In this document: positions 35,290 to 46,774 of the stretch, one piece after another
Position numbering within the stretch: position 1 is the first letter of the stretch
How the letters are laid out: the number at the start of each line of letters is the position of its first letter
NCBI GenBank assembly: GCA_012064415.1
Contig: SSNU01000313.1
Location: 69,848-133,847 of the forward strand
Direction of reading: 5' to 3'
Length of the DNA stretch: 64,000 bases
From: Gyrodactylus bullatarudis
Taxonomy: Eukaryota > Platyhelminthes > Monogenea > Gyrodactylidea > Gyrodactylidae
Made by a program: the position numbers and the translations under genes
Notes under the pieces: model-generated
Database searches by the model: none
Told to the model about the DNA's origin: nothing
What the model saw: only the letters and a program-made list of their open reading frames with translations

Positions 35290-38200
35290 TTAATTAATAA
35301 CTGCATTCGTAACAGAGGGAAAATCAACAGTTGTTCCACTTACTGAAGATAGAATACTCTTCTTCTTAACAATCTTTTGTTCCTTTGGATATTGCGTAAT
35401 CTTGGTTAAATTTGATGCCTTTTTAAGAAGAATTTCTTGGACTGATTTGAAATGTTCCAAAATTTTATCAAAATCTATGTTCTTCTCATTAGAATAATCA
35501 GTTTTTCTATTGCTAAAATATTGTTTAAAAAGTAAATTTTATTACGATAGAAATATTCACGTAAATTTTCAAATACGTCCGAAAATCCACATAAAATCAT
35601 AACTTGAAAAAGTAGAAAAAAGGATATATTAACACCAAATGTACATTTCTCAAAGGTTCATCAGTAGTGTCTCTTTGATAATGATAAAAGTTAAAAGATG
35701 TATGAAAATAATAATTTACAAATTATGAAAGAAATAGTAAGAGATGAATAAAATTAGAATAATATGTAACCTGAAAAAACACCAAAACTTCCCAATAAAT
35801 AGCAACAGTGGAGAGAAAAGTGAAAAAGCTCACATAGGTCAGGGCAGTTGAAGGTTATAAGAATAGTTTTTTTGAACACATAAGTCTGGGTTATATAAAT
35901 TTATGAAGAATTTCTCCTTCACCCAAACGTCTGTACCGTCATAACTCGGGTTTTTATAGCCTATGTAAGCTTTTTCACTTTTCTCTCCACTGTTGCTATT
36001 TATTGGGGAGTTTTGGTGTTTTTTCAGATTTTACTAATTCTTTCAAAATTTGTAAATTATTATTTTCATTCATCTTTCAACTTTTATCATTATCAAAGAG
36101 ACACTACTAAAGAACATTTGATAAATGTGCATTTGGTGTTAAGAAAACTCTTTTAAAGTAAATTTAAGTTACTCTGAATCTTGTGTACTGAACGAGGCTT
36201 TTGGCAGGCATTGTAATCGTTTTTGCAGTAAATTGAAAGCTTCGGATTGCGGTAAAAGCATGAGCAGGCAATATAAAGTTTCTTGCAAAGCCTTACTGCT
36301 TTTCTCATTGAGGAGTTGAATGCGAAGAGCTGAAATAGTTTAATAAATTGACTCACTGGCAAAGATTGGGGATTCAATCATTCGTACGAGTTCGTCCATC
36401 TCAATTAAAATCTCCGATGAGATGAATATTTGATCACTTTGAGTAAAATATTAGTTGATCATGATTTAAATAAGCAATCTTGAATAATATTCTCAAGTAC
36501 TATAATAATTATTATGAGTAAAGAAAATTTATAATTTATTCACTCTATTTTTTGATATTACAAGAGTTTCCAAAATTTATTTATTTATAAATTTAATAAT
36601 TAAAGTAAACTACTCTTATTATTGATTAAAAGCATTTTATCATCAGGTAAAAATTTAACTTACAAAGTCTTAACCAACTGGCAAGTATGATGATAGCACT
36701 GACTGATAAGACATAGAGACAATAAACTTATTGGATTACACGACCATGCCTTGTATAATTCCACGAAGAGAAGACAATCCTTCTGAAAAACAATTTAATA
36801 TCAAGTTTGAACACACTACATAATTAAGAAATGTACCTCTCAACAATGGTTTATTTACTTTATGAATCTAGTTTCATGCTCTAGCCTTGCTCATTGAGAA
36901 TTAAACCATAGAAATGATTCATTTTTAAGATATAATGATTTCGAAAAGAAAAAAAATATTTTTGGGTTGCTGACTTGGCAACTTATGTCTTCCAAAAAAA
37001 ATTTTATCAAATGTGATTCTGGAAAGTCTTGTTGCCAGCAAATCCACAAATTCTTCACAGCAAACAAACAGTGAAGAAGCCGATCCCATTGGTCAACAAC
37101 ACGAACAGAATCCCCATTGGTCCGAAACAAATGAATAATTGCTATTGGTCAAGACAGCCCTTTCATGTTCTTGTAATATATATATATATAACTGCTCAAG
37201 TCGGTGTAAGGTCTGAAGAGAGCCGACGAAAATAAAAGCTTTTATTCACCTAACCTCTTTCGTCGTTCTAACTACCAGCATGACCATTAGTCAGCGCCCC
37301 CAGAATATTTTTGAGGAAATAAGGCAATTAATGTCTCAAAAAAAATTTTATCAAATGTGATTCTGGAAAGTCTTGTTGCCAAACATACTTCATCTTGAAG
37401 GGTATTGATTCTTTGTCGAAGATTTTTAAGATTTGGTTCGGTCAAAAGGATCCAATTCAGAGACTTGATGAGCTTTGGACAAAATGCTTCTCTATCATTA
37501 TTGATTACAACAGCAAAGACAGAATAAATAACGTCAACTTCAATCTTGTTGCAAAGATAACTGCCAAGAAAAAAAATAGATGACTCATGTTGTATTTTAC
37601 TCGTTATACTACTTAGTACTTACGTAATTATGATATCAGCTCGACTAAGAATATCAGAATTTCTGATAAAATGATTATAAAGATCCGATATAAATTTGAT
37701 CGTAATCTGATTGACTTGATCTGGTTTGAGGAATTTGTCTAGACTCTTCTTGAACTCGTCCAAGGTTTTATCGCAAGACTCCATTTCATGGGTTATAGAA
37801 CTCTTCTTTAGCAATGAGGAGATAATCTCAAGAGTGGAATCCAAAACTTCCAAGTTATGATCTGAGAGTAGTCTAAGGAATATTGGCATCACCAAATCGA
37901 GTGAGGAATTCACACAACTCGTCTTCCCTTCGAATATAACTTCGATCCATTCCAGAGCAGCTAAACGAGTCAAGACAGATGGATTTGTACACAAATCACC
38001 CGCAACTTCGAGTATTTCATTTTGAGAAAATTTTTCACTAAAAATATTTTAGAGCGTGATTATAAATCAATCGAACTATGATCTGCAAGGATGATGATAG
38101 ATATTCAAAAGGAAGCACTCACGTTTTGTTATTACTGACAAGATACTTCCTAACTGTATTGAGAAGGTTGAAATGAATACCTGTTGCCAGTTTCATGATA

Positions 38201-39549
38201 ATTTTTGAATTGTCCACAACATTATTATTTTCACCTTCACAGCTGGAGAGACATGGCAGTACAGCGCTGATTATTGGCCCAGAATGCAAGACCACAATAT
38301 CTGGATTGACATCAATGAAAACCCTGAGCCAAACGAGAGAAATATATCTCCTGAGATATGCTCCAGTCTTTTCATTAGTAGGATGATATGTGGCAATGGT
38401 AGAGGTGGAATTATTCATAATTTCAACACTATTCTTAGACATCAATTGATTGGAATAATTTGTCGATGGATTACTATTCTTAAGATTCACCAGTAGACAA
38501 TTGGATATCATGCTGTCAACGTCTTTTTTCGTTTTAGTTTTCATGGCCACCTTTAGTAGGTCATCGAATAAAAATTCACACTCTTTTCGAATATCAGAAT
38601 TGGGATCATCTAGAATATAAAAGAGGCCATCTAGAACTGACGGAAGGACTTTGGTCATGTCAATATAGCTTAGCTTGTTTATGGTAGCAATCCAAGAGAT
38701 TGTCAACTGCTTCAAGTGTGGATCATCACAAAACATTTTATCCCTCAAAGCAGAAACAACATCAACTTTGATATCTGAGGATTCAATCAAAAGCTCCTTT
38801 AGTAGACGATCACAGTGGACGATGAATTGACGAACTTTTCCATCAGAATCACAACAATTTTTACAAATGACTTCGAAAATTTCAACAAAAAATGCAAGAC
38901 TATGAGAACGAATGATTTTCATCAAATTGAATAGAGCTTCAAAAGCTGAAAGTCGAACACTGACGTCATTGTCGTGACATGCCTGAATAACTGGGGGTAT
39001 AAGTTGACTGGCGAAACTCGGAGCCTCCTAATAAATTTGAAATTTATTAAATTAAAATTAGGCTAATTTAACCCCTCAACGACATTTTTTAATTATAAAG
39101 AAAATTAACTAGTAAAAACTGATGAGCGGAATCCTTTAAGAAAGAAAATAAATCTTTCCATTATCAAGGCTATGTAAAATTTGCAGAAAAACATAGCAAT
39201 ATTTAAAATAAATAAGAGAATCTCTTAAAGAGACACATAAATCTTTGACATTTTCAGTTGAAAAATAAAACAAACTTTGTAAAGTCCTAGAGTAATCGAT
39301 GCCATTCCCACGAGTCCGATTTTTCTTTGAGAAGGATTGATTGACATGACAAAATCATTTTCAAAGTAAGCTATTATCTTTTCTATTGTGGAATTATCTT
39401 TTTTTGAGACCAGATTTGAGATAGTTCTAGTAATTATTTCAACAAAAGTACTTTTCTATTTCTAAAGTGGCTTGTTTTCTCTTTTCTATAGCTTTATCAG
39501 ACAGATTTTTAATACATTGAGGACTGAAAATCTTTGTTTCATCAATCAT
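35290..39549 (-). CDS. VAC14: VAC14, scaffold of the PIKfyve/FIG4 lipid-kinase complex
   Basis: Nine exons, right to left: 39549-39452, 39426-39276, 39027-38123, 38037-37624, 37560-37389, 36782-36664, 36436-36357, 36329-36173, 35512-35290; all phases agree, 772 residues (human 782). Landmarks: [14 protein letters not shown] near the N-terminus; HEAT repeats such as [36 protein letters not shown]; then [73 protein letters not shown] and the final [18 protein letters not shown]14 holds PIKfyve and FIG4 on endosome/lysosome membranes for PI(3,5)P2 control. Introns are 25, 248, 85, 63, 606, 227, 27 and 660 nt; the 606 and 660 nt ones carry element B and the foldback element. Confidence 0.95.
35629..36142. 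mobile_element. Foldback element in the last VAC14 intron
   Basis: About 514 bp with long inverted arms: AACACCAAATG at 35631 pairs with CATTTGGTGTT ending 36140, and complementarity continues inward to CACTTTTCTCTCCACTG near 35.82/35.98 kb with gaps. The centre, on the minus strand, encodes [20 protein letters not shown], shared with 17.6 kb. No transposase was found, so it would be non-autonomous. Confidence 0.65.
36993..37381 (+). mobile_element. Element B: insertion in VAC14 intron 5 with 45-bp flanks
   Basis: Identical 45-bp direct repeats at 36993-37037 and 37337-37381 flank 299 bp; weaker similarity extends some 15 bp further left. Inside are three ATTGGTC boxes, a (TA)n/TATA stretch near 37175-37190 and the conserved tail motif (37209-37251). 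The flank includes the start of the host intron, so part of the intron was duplicated on insertion. Confidence 0.6.
37209..37251 (+). ncRNA. Hammerhead-like (type I) motif in element B
   Basis: AGGT, CTGAAGA (37213-37219), G + AGCCGA + C, GAAA (37228-37231), hairpin ATAAA/AGCT/TTTAT, TC, ACCT. Stem I AGGT/ACCT replaces GAGT/ACTC of element A, a compensatory change in all its changed pairs. Stem III is a near-perfect palindrome containing AATAAA. Predicted cleavage is after C37247. Stem II has only one G-C pair. GTCGG (37200-37204) can also pair with CCGAC (37223-37227). Confidence 0.4.
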
Positions 39550-39679
39550 TTTTTCTGGAAATTAAATTTAACTTTTTCAAAACTTAAACTAATTCAAAGA
39601 AAACTGGAACATTCCTGGTAATAATTTAGTTTTTCTACGAATTCAAAAATTTTGAGAAAAACTTTATTTTACAGTATTT
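39550..39679. promoter_or_regulatory. 130-bp divergent intergene (VAC14 / SLC25A10)
   Basis: 130 bp separate the two start codons; A+T-rich, no TATA box recognised. Likely a bidirectional promoter. Confidence 0.45.
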
Positions 39680-40618
39680 ATGTCTAAAAATAAGCCTGCG
39701 GGAAAGTGGTACTTTGGTGGAATCGCAAGTGCCATGGCTGCTTCTTGTACTCATCCTCTAGACCTTGTCAAAGTTCACCTCCAAACACAAAAATCCAAGG
39801 AGTTGAATATGGTTGGTGTGGCTGTCAAAGTTGTGAGAGAAGATGGAGTCCTCGCTTTATACAATGGTATAAGTGCATCTATTTTGCGTCAGTTAACATA
39901 TTCAATGACAAGATTTGGTATTTTCGAAACATACAAAGCTAACAAAGGTGTCTCAAATCTACCTTTTCATGAAAGTGCTGCTGTCTCTATGACCGCTGGA
40001 TTCATCGGTGGAATTGTAGGCAACCCTGCTGATATGATTAATGTTCGAATGCAAAATGATATTAAACTACCAAGAGACCAACGAAGAAATTACAAGAATG
40101 CTCTAGAAGGAATCTTGAGAGTTCTTAGAACAGAAGGACCTTTAGTATTATTTAGTGGTGTTTCAATGACTGCTACTCGTGCGTCTTTAATGACGTTTGG
40201 ACAGTTAGCTTTTTATGACAAATTCAAGCAATTATTTTTATCTACCGATTTCTTTCAGGACAATATCGCAACACATTTCTCTGCAAGTGTTTGTGCTGTA
40301 AGTTTTAGTTTTTTTAATTTATTAATATAAGGCTGGCATTGCAACTCTAATAACGCAACCATTTGATGTGGTTAAAACCAGATTGATGAATTCGAGAGAA
40401 ATGGTTAGTTATTTTACATTGATAAGCTTTATCGAAATTCCCTAATCATCTTTATCATATAGACTTTAGTACAGTGCTTTAGGGATCTAGCATTAGTTGG
40501 TCCATCAGCATTCTTCAAAGGACTTGTCCCTGCTTTTATTCGATTAGGTCCACATACAATTTTAACTTTTGTTTTCTTGGAACAATTAAAAGAGCATTTT
40601 GGACAAAGAAAAGATTAA
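39680..40618 (+). CDS. SLC25A10: Mitochondrial dicarboxylate carrier
   Basis: Three exons (39680-40297, 40332-40403, 40463-40618) with introns of 34 and 59 nt; 281 residues (human 287). The three carrier signatures P-x-[DE]-x-x-[KR] are complete: HPLDLVKVHLQTQ (Pro26), NPADMINVRMQND and QPFDVVKTRLMN; the second has Asn where Lys/Arg is usual, as in known DICs. N-terminal KWYFGGIAS and RRNYKNALEG are typical of SLC25A10. The protein exchanges malate/succinate for phosphate, sulfate or thiosulfate across the inner mitochondrial membrane. Confidence 0.93.
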
Positions 40619-40704
40619 AAAAACTATTTCTTGTTCCAGTTAAAAGTTGATTTATCTTATCCTTTTGAAAAATATAGAATACTTTTATAATAATCATGAT
40701 TTTT

Positions 40705-40860
40705 TCAATTCTCAATTTCATCGGCCAATAAATAAGGTCTTTCTAAGGCCAATAGTCTTTTTACTTCACTTTTAAACATGCTCCAAATCTTCTCGATTGG
40801 GTTCAAAAGGTAGGAATACGGAGCGAGTCTTAAAATTTGGACATTTTCATTATTAAGAGT
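40705..40860 (-). pseudogene. DDE transposase fragment (Tc1/IS630-like)
   Basis: The minus strand encodes a C-terminal piece of a DDE endonuclease: VQILRLAPYSYLLNPIEKIW, then SMFKSEVKRLLALERPYL and a stop. LNPIEKIW carries the third acidic residue (Glu) of the DDE triad. Sequence to the right (N-terminal side) is frame-broken, so only a remnant survives. Confidence 0.75.
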
Positions 40861-41490
40861 ACATAGAGTACCATGATGATGTTAATAATGAATATGAAAT
40901 AATAAAATACAATGTGTATTAGCAGTAAAATCTTGTTGGTTTAAGATAATAGCAAGATTCTTGTTTCCAATTGAATTTTTATTTTTTTCAATTTGACCTA
41001 CAAGTTATTCCTCAATGAATGCAATAATTCCATGGATGATTTAGTTATTTTCTACTTTCCCCCTTCTTTCTATGTACCTTCCAATTTGTTTTGCATAATT
41101 TTTAAATATGAATACAATTATTTCTAATTGATAATCACTCTCCTTGTAACTATGCGGATAATATAACTACCCCTTCAAATTGTAATGCAGTTATTTAATT
41201 ACAAATTACAATTTTATCATTAATAAATACACTTCTTCCAATTTGACATGCAAATGGTATAGTAAAAAATGTGTGTAGAAGTTCCATAACTACTTCCAAG
41301 TAATAACACTAAATAAAATTATACTTGACAACACGAATTGTATTGAAAGTGTATTTTATTTACAAAGAAATCTCAATGATCAATATTGATTGAAACTTTA
41401 TCGCTTTTATTTGATCAGCGAATAAAATAGGCTGTTTAAATAAAATATTTCAATTTGCTCAACTAAAGTTTTACTTATTGCTCAATCACT
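40861..41490. other. Intergenic; probable decayed transposon
   Basis: Possible N-terminal remnants of the neighbouring transposase are frame-broken. A+T-rich, nothing else supported. Confidence 0.4.
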
Positions 41491-44047
41491 ATGCGAATAG
41501 AATTGTTGACTTGTGTTACTACTAGATTTCTTCAAATATTTCTAATTATCCCCAATATTAATATTATTGGTCTGATTGTACGAGAGTGAGTTGGTTTTTT
41601 CACTTTATAATGATTTCAGACCATATAAAGGAAGATTATTTGGAAATTATAACGGTTTTTCGAAATTTAATCCAATTTTCAATAAGTTGCATTACATGCT
41701 AGATTCACAGAAGACTTTACTGACTCTCAACCGGAAACGAGTTACTTATGACTGGAATTCATCTGAGGAAGCTATACCCACGAATGAAGACCCAAGTAGT
41801 CAACCAATAGATGTTAATTTGGAGCGGACAACAACTATCCCTCCAATGAGTCCTCAAGTTGAAAATACATTCAACTCTTATCCGAACACTGGTAAGCAAC
41901 AGTTGAACTTGAAAGTGGATGAGACCGAAGACAACCAGAATGTCGTGAAAACTATTATCAATGCTACAGCTGATGAAAAATCAGAGAAAGGACATTTGGA
42001 AAGCAATATAACGGCAATTCCAGAAAATATCAGCATCTCTGAAGAAGATACAGGGATCAGTGGACAACCGACAGAGTCCTTAGTCAACAGTTATGCTAAA
42101 GAGTCTGATAATTTGGTGATGGACGATAAGAATAACGTCAAAGAAAACCTTGAATCTAGCAAACAGGATAATAGTCGATTGGGATTTGAACCGAAAGAGA
42201 AGAATATGGACAAGATTAGGTCGAATAACACAGAAATTGATCCTGAAAAAGTAATCAAGGAGAATAAGAAAGATTCAATTGAGCTGGATGAAATTGAAAA
42301 GGAAAAATATCAATCGATTAGATCAGTTGAAAAAGAAATTACGAGTGATAATATTGATGAAGGTAAGCCTGATAGATTCAAGCTATACAAATACAAAACA
42401 GAGGGAGCTAAAAACATTCAGAGTCAAATCCAAGAGACTGAAGATTCCATCAAGAATGAGAATGAGTCCGATCAGACAGAAATTGATCCAAATGAAGTTA
42501 GTAATACAAAACATGGAAAAGAGGAACTATGGAATGATGAAACAAGAGAAATTGAAGAACGTAAAGATAGCCAAGTAAATGAGAGCGAGGGAAAACTTTT
42601 TCAGAGTGAAGTAAGTGGGATCATAGAGAATAAGAAAGGATCGAAACAAGCTAAAATGTCTGAGAATGAAAATGATCTGAGTCTTGCCAGTAAAGCAATT
42701 ACAATTGATGATCTAGAAGTTGAATCCAATGTAAACAATGAAACAGATCATGAGAATGTTAAACCTGATTTGCAAAAGGTGGGCAGCAGTGAGAATTCAT
42801 CTTTAATGAAAATCAGGAGGTCGGAAGAATCTTTTGCGAATGACAAAGAGAATCTAAATGAGTTTAAAGTCACAAATCAAAAAGTTTTTAATAATAAAAG
42901 AACACCAATAGATAATATCAATGATGTAAATGCTGTTATAGGGAACAGGGATACTAAAGTAATTGAACCGAATCAAGAAACTATTCAAGGTGAAGTCGAG
43001 GTCAATCCTGAAGAACCTATCAGAGATAATTCTAAAGATGAGACTATTCCAAATCAGCTTGATGACATCAAGAGTAAAATTAAAAATAAGGAAGAGATTA
43101 TCATTGAGAGTTCTAATGATGAAGATCACAACAAACCAAGCAATCAAACATCTAGGGAGGAGGAGTTCAAAATAAAGAGAGAACATGATCTGGATAGCAT
43201 CAGAATAACAGAGGATGCTAGCAAACCAGAGTCTGATCAACTTGACTTGGTTGTTAGTCAGAAGTTAATGAACCAAACTCAAATCAACGATAATGAGCAA
43301 AAGCCTCTCGTTATAGAACTGGATACGACTGGGAAAGTTGATTTGAATAATGAAGATAATGTAAATCTAACTGAATCTCTGATCAATGAAGAAGCAAAAA
43401 CTATCGACGAAATTGAGCCAGTAACTCAAAAATCCCAGAAAACCAATAATAATATTAGTGATACAGACGATGTTAGCAAGAATAAATCAGAATCTGATCA
43501 ATATGATTTAAAAAACATAAGCCAGGAAGATGATTCAACTCAACTTGAAGGAAATAAACTCATGTCAAGGGAGAAAAGGGAAGATGAGGTAACAGAAAAA
43601 ACTGTTTCTCATCAAAATGATTCAGAAATAGAGCTTTGTAAAACTAACAAAACAAACACAATTTCTGAAAAGATTGAAGAACCTGTTGATCGTATCATTG
43701 TTGAGAAAGAATCAGATCTGGATAATGAGGATATAGTCAATGTAAAACCTGATCTTGGCGATAGTCTTGATAAACCCACTGAGTCAGCCGAGGATGGAAT
43801 GAAAAACGCTGAGAACCAATCTTCAGATAATGAGAAATCTGGAATAAATCCAGAGAATGAGGAGGAAAACATTGAGAAGAGTAATCCCGATGAGAAAGGG
43901 ACAAAGAATGAAGAAGAAATCAGTGAGAAACAAAAAGTCAACTTAGAAACAACCAGTGAATCGAAATTCCGATCCTTTGGAATAGAATTGGAGCAGATTC
44001 AAGTTTCTTTTATGTCAAAAGTCCGAGATTTCTTCAAGAAACTCTAA
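41491..44047 (+). CDS. Large acidic Glu/Asn/Asp-rich protein, probably secreted
   Basis: Two exons (41491-41585 and 41620-44047) around a 34-nt intron; phase 2 join; 840 residues. The first exon supplies a hydrophobic N-terminus (LQIFLIIPNINIIGLIV), consistent with a signal peptide or anchor. Residues from about 75 on are hydrophilic and rich in Glu, Asn, Asp, Lys and Ser with degenerate repeats (TEIDPEKV and TEIDPNEV; NVKPDL twice). The C-terminus ends in a basic, amphipathic FMSKVRDFFKKL. The frame is open to TTG 41576, but the spliced start supplies an ATG and a signal. AATAAA at 44141. No family recognised. A calcium-binding or matrix role is only a guess from composition. A second acidic gene follows in tandem. 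Confidence 0.7.
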
Positions 44048-44595
44048 AAACCAGTGTGCCAAGATTTGGGAACATATTAATTTAATTTTTCGAAATAACT
44101 TGCTCTCTATGAGTGGAACAACATTACCGTTTCTTTCATAAATAAAACCTGCTAATCCTAATTAGTAATTACACATCGGGTTTAAACTTAAACTAGAAAT
44201 GGGGCTGAGCAATTTGTTTTGGGTTCAGAAACAGAAAAAAATACATCCTTTCTTTTTGTATTTATTCTTGAGATTTTTAGCCGTCACCCTATTGAAAAGT
44301 AAAATAGAGGTTAAACTGGTTTTTCAAGCTTCTATACCCAATGAGTTGATATGGATTTGATAAGATTTAATAAGCAAGTTGTATTTACCCACTTTATTTA
44401 GCTATAAATAGAAGTTGCTCGCTAGAAAACTTTTCTAAATCAATGAAAATTTTTGAAATAAAAAGCTAGTTTTTACAGAATATCAATTGAATTTCTATAG
44501 AAAGGATTTATTATCACGTTCCTCGTCTAGCTTAAAATGACAAAGAAAGTCTATAAAGCTTGTCTAAAAAGTTCTTATTTGGAAAAAAAACAAAA
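44048..44595. other. Spacer between the two acidic-protein genes
   Basis: 548 bp; AATAAA at 44141-44146 for the upstream gene. No other feature seen. Confidence 0.5.
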
Positions 44596-45345
44596 ATGAA
44601 GACCAAATTCATTGGCTTTGTGGCCATTGTTCTCCTACAATGTAGTAATCTGAAGTAAGCTATTCTGTCTTGACCGTTCAGAGCTGATTCTTTTGAATTG
44701 AAAGATTCAATTAACTCAACAATTCCAGCAGTATATGACGACCTTGAACCAGATAATGTTCCTGGTCTATCTGCTAATGATACAAAGGAAAAAGAAGAAT
44801 TATCCGGTTTCCTAACATCTGTCGATCTTAGCCCACTAGCAGAACTCATGAAAGAAAATGATGACAACTCAGACTATGAGGAAAGCAATGATGATGAATT
44901 TTCTGATGCTCTAGAATCTGATGTTGAAGAAGAGGATGAATTCAAAATTGACCAGGAAATCGGGGATGATAATGAATTTTCCGATGCTATAGAAGACCTA
45001 GATTCTGATGTAGAAGATGATGACGACGGTGAATTTTCTGATGCTTCAGAAGATTTTGATGATGATGACGATGAATTTTCTGATGCTATAGAAGATTTTG
45101 ATGACGAAGAAAAAAAAGACGGAGATGACGATGAAGACCCATTTTTTGATGCTCCATTTGACTTTGATTTTGATAATGAGGAATTCTTCGATGCTCTTAG
45201 TGATCTAGATGGATTTTCATCAGGAAATATTGAAATTAAGATTGAAGAAGTGCTCCTTCCAGTTGTAGATGCTAAAGCAGATAAGATTGTGGAAGAAACT
45301 GTTGCAGAGGAAAATTCTGATGCAAATACGGAAAGCCAAATTTAA
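44596..45345 (+). CDS. Small acidic secreted protein with EFSDA repeats
   Basis: Exons 44596-44654 and 44682-45345 around a 27-nt intron; 240 residues. The first exon encodes a signal peptide (MKTKFIGFVAIVLLQCSNL). Residues about 90-190 hold five or six degenerate repeats built on D/E-FSDA followed by an Asp/Glu run (EFSDALESD, EFSDAIEDL, EFSDASEDF, EFSDAIEDF, EFFDALSDL). Very acidic, so divalent-cation binding is plausible by composition only. The signal-exon/tiny-intron/acidic-exon plan matches the upstream gene, though the sequences are not clearly homologous. AATAAA at 45367. Confidence 0.75.
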
Positions 45346-46148
45346 ATTTGAACAAAAATATTATGTAATAAATTGAATAAATAAAATTATAGAAATTATT
45401 AAACTTTTTAAGACTGATGCACTCCTGGGGAACAGATTACTTAGTTTATTTATGATTCATTGTAAAGATAATTTACAGTAGGAGTGTTAAATATTTTTAG
45501 AAATTAGAAAATAACTTGTTTCCTCAAGGACTTGTTAAGGATCTTTTTTCACTCTTGTAAAATAACTAGAAAATTAATGGATACACATGGTCTATGAATT
45601 TTTGAGCTTCTCAACATGCTGATAATTGGAATCTAATCATTGGATTTCTACCGCAATATTTTCAAACTATTTAGATGAAAATTTATGCTAAAATCTTTCT
45701 TTTGGATTCTTTCCATTTCCAAAGATTTCAGATTATCCGCTGAAGAAGGTACTTGTACTTGTTGAACTTCATTTAAACCTACTTTTCTTGATATTTATTG
45801 AGAGGTTTTCAGTTATCCCAGATTTGAGTTGAAATATAATGCATTCATTGAACATTGTTGATGATAGAATAGCGTTCCTTCTATCCATAGACTAAGCTAA
45901 CAAAGAAAAGAAGAGTCAATTCGATTAATTTATATTCTCTTTATTTAAATATCGTACTTAATTAGCATCAATTTTTCATCAGAAAAATGTTGTAGAATTT
46001 TAATTTCTGATTATTGCAAACAGAGGAAAGAGATGCCGAGGCCATACTAGTATTCATTAGTCTGATATAGCCTTAAGCCAGCAAAAAACTCTTTTTTTTG
46101 TGAAACCTCAACATCTCTTTCCTTGTTATAATTGATATCTCATTTCAG
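45346..46148. other. Spacer; possible 5' exons of the next gene
   Basis: An ATG near 45.68 kb opens a signal-like frame (MLKSFFWILSIS) that could join YPRFELKYNAF downstream through a ~54-nt interval, but the chain ends in a stop and is not annotated. AATAAA at 45367 belongs to the upstream gene. Confidence 0.3.
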
Positions 46149-46480
46149 AGCCGATATTTCTCAGCACCTTACGCTAGAATTTCTGATTGTTTTATTATCG
46201 ATTGGTAAGAAGGAATAATAACAAGATTATTTAATTTTCATACTTTTGAGTATAACAGGAAAAATAATCTCACGTTTCAATTAAGTCTTGATTCAGAATA
46301 TAAAAATATCAATGAGTTATATTCTACAGATACAATTTCTATAGATGGATTTTTCCAACATTACCACGATACAATGTATGTATGCAATTATATATATGAG
46401 TCATATTTCTTCAATTGAATAGCAGTTGGATATTGTATTACTCCCTTGTTGTTGTAGCTTATTTATTTCTCATAGTGTAG
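46149..46480 (+). CDS. C-terminal part of an unrecognised membrane-anchored protein
   Basis: Three exons chain in phase: 46149-46204 (after CATTTCAG), 46259-46375 and 46423-46480, with introns of 54 and 47 nt. Together they encode about 76 residues: SRYFSAPYARISDCFIIDW, then a soluble stretch with a possible N-glycosylation site (NNLT), and a C-terminal membrane segment WILYYSLVVVAYLFLIV directly before the stop. A single hydrophobic segment at the very end fits a type I membrane or GPI-signal protein. Upstream exons and start codon were not resolved. Support is the in-phase chain and the membrane segment, not homology. Confidence 0.45.
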
Positions 46481-46774
46481 GTAAGGTAGGTATAAAATAA
46501 TATCGGGATGGAATTGAGTCTACTAAAACAACTCTGATTGATTGTTTTGTGTGTAAACAATATTTCTGATGTTGTTATTATTTCCCCTGGATTGCAACTT
46601 TTTCTCCTTGGCTTGGGTGGAGTTTATGAATGAATGACTACTAAGAAAAAAAATCAATTTCAGCGTCAATGAATTTCTGGGCACGTTTCAAAATTATATT
46701 ATTTTTTTTAGAAAAAGAATTTTTTGATATTGTACCAATTTTTCTGATAGAATTATCAATTCTAAGCATTGTTT

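Noticed and set aside
37038..37336. Element B as a solo LTR with TATA box and AATAAA
   Set aside because: Not excluded, but there is no short inverted TG...CA end and the flanking repeat is 45 bp rather than 4-6 bp; the covarying stems suggest an RNA motif instead.
37480..37515. Possible 17-nt intron (GTAATCAATAATGATAG) in VAC14 exon 5
   Set aside because: A different frame reads straight through it and aligns with VAC14 in the flanks, so it is coding sequence.
42854..43941. Antisense frames of 109-128 codons
   Set aside because: Shadows of the acidic repeat protein; hydrophobic composition is the complement of Glu/Asn/Asp codons.
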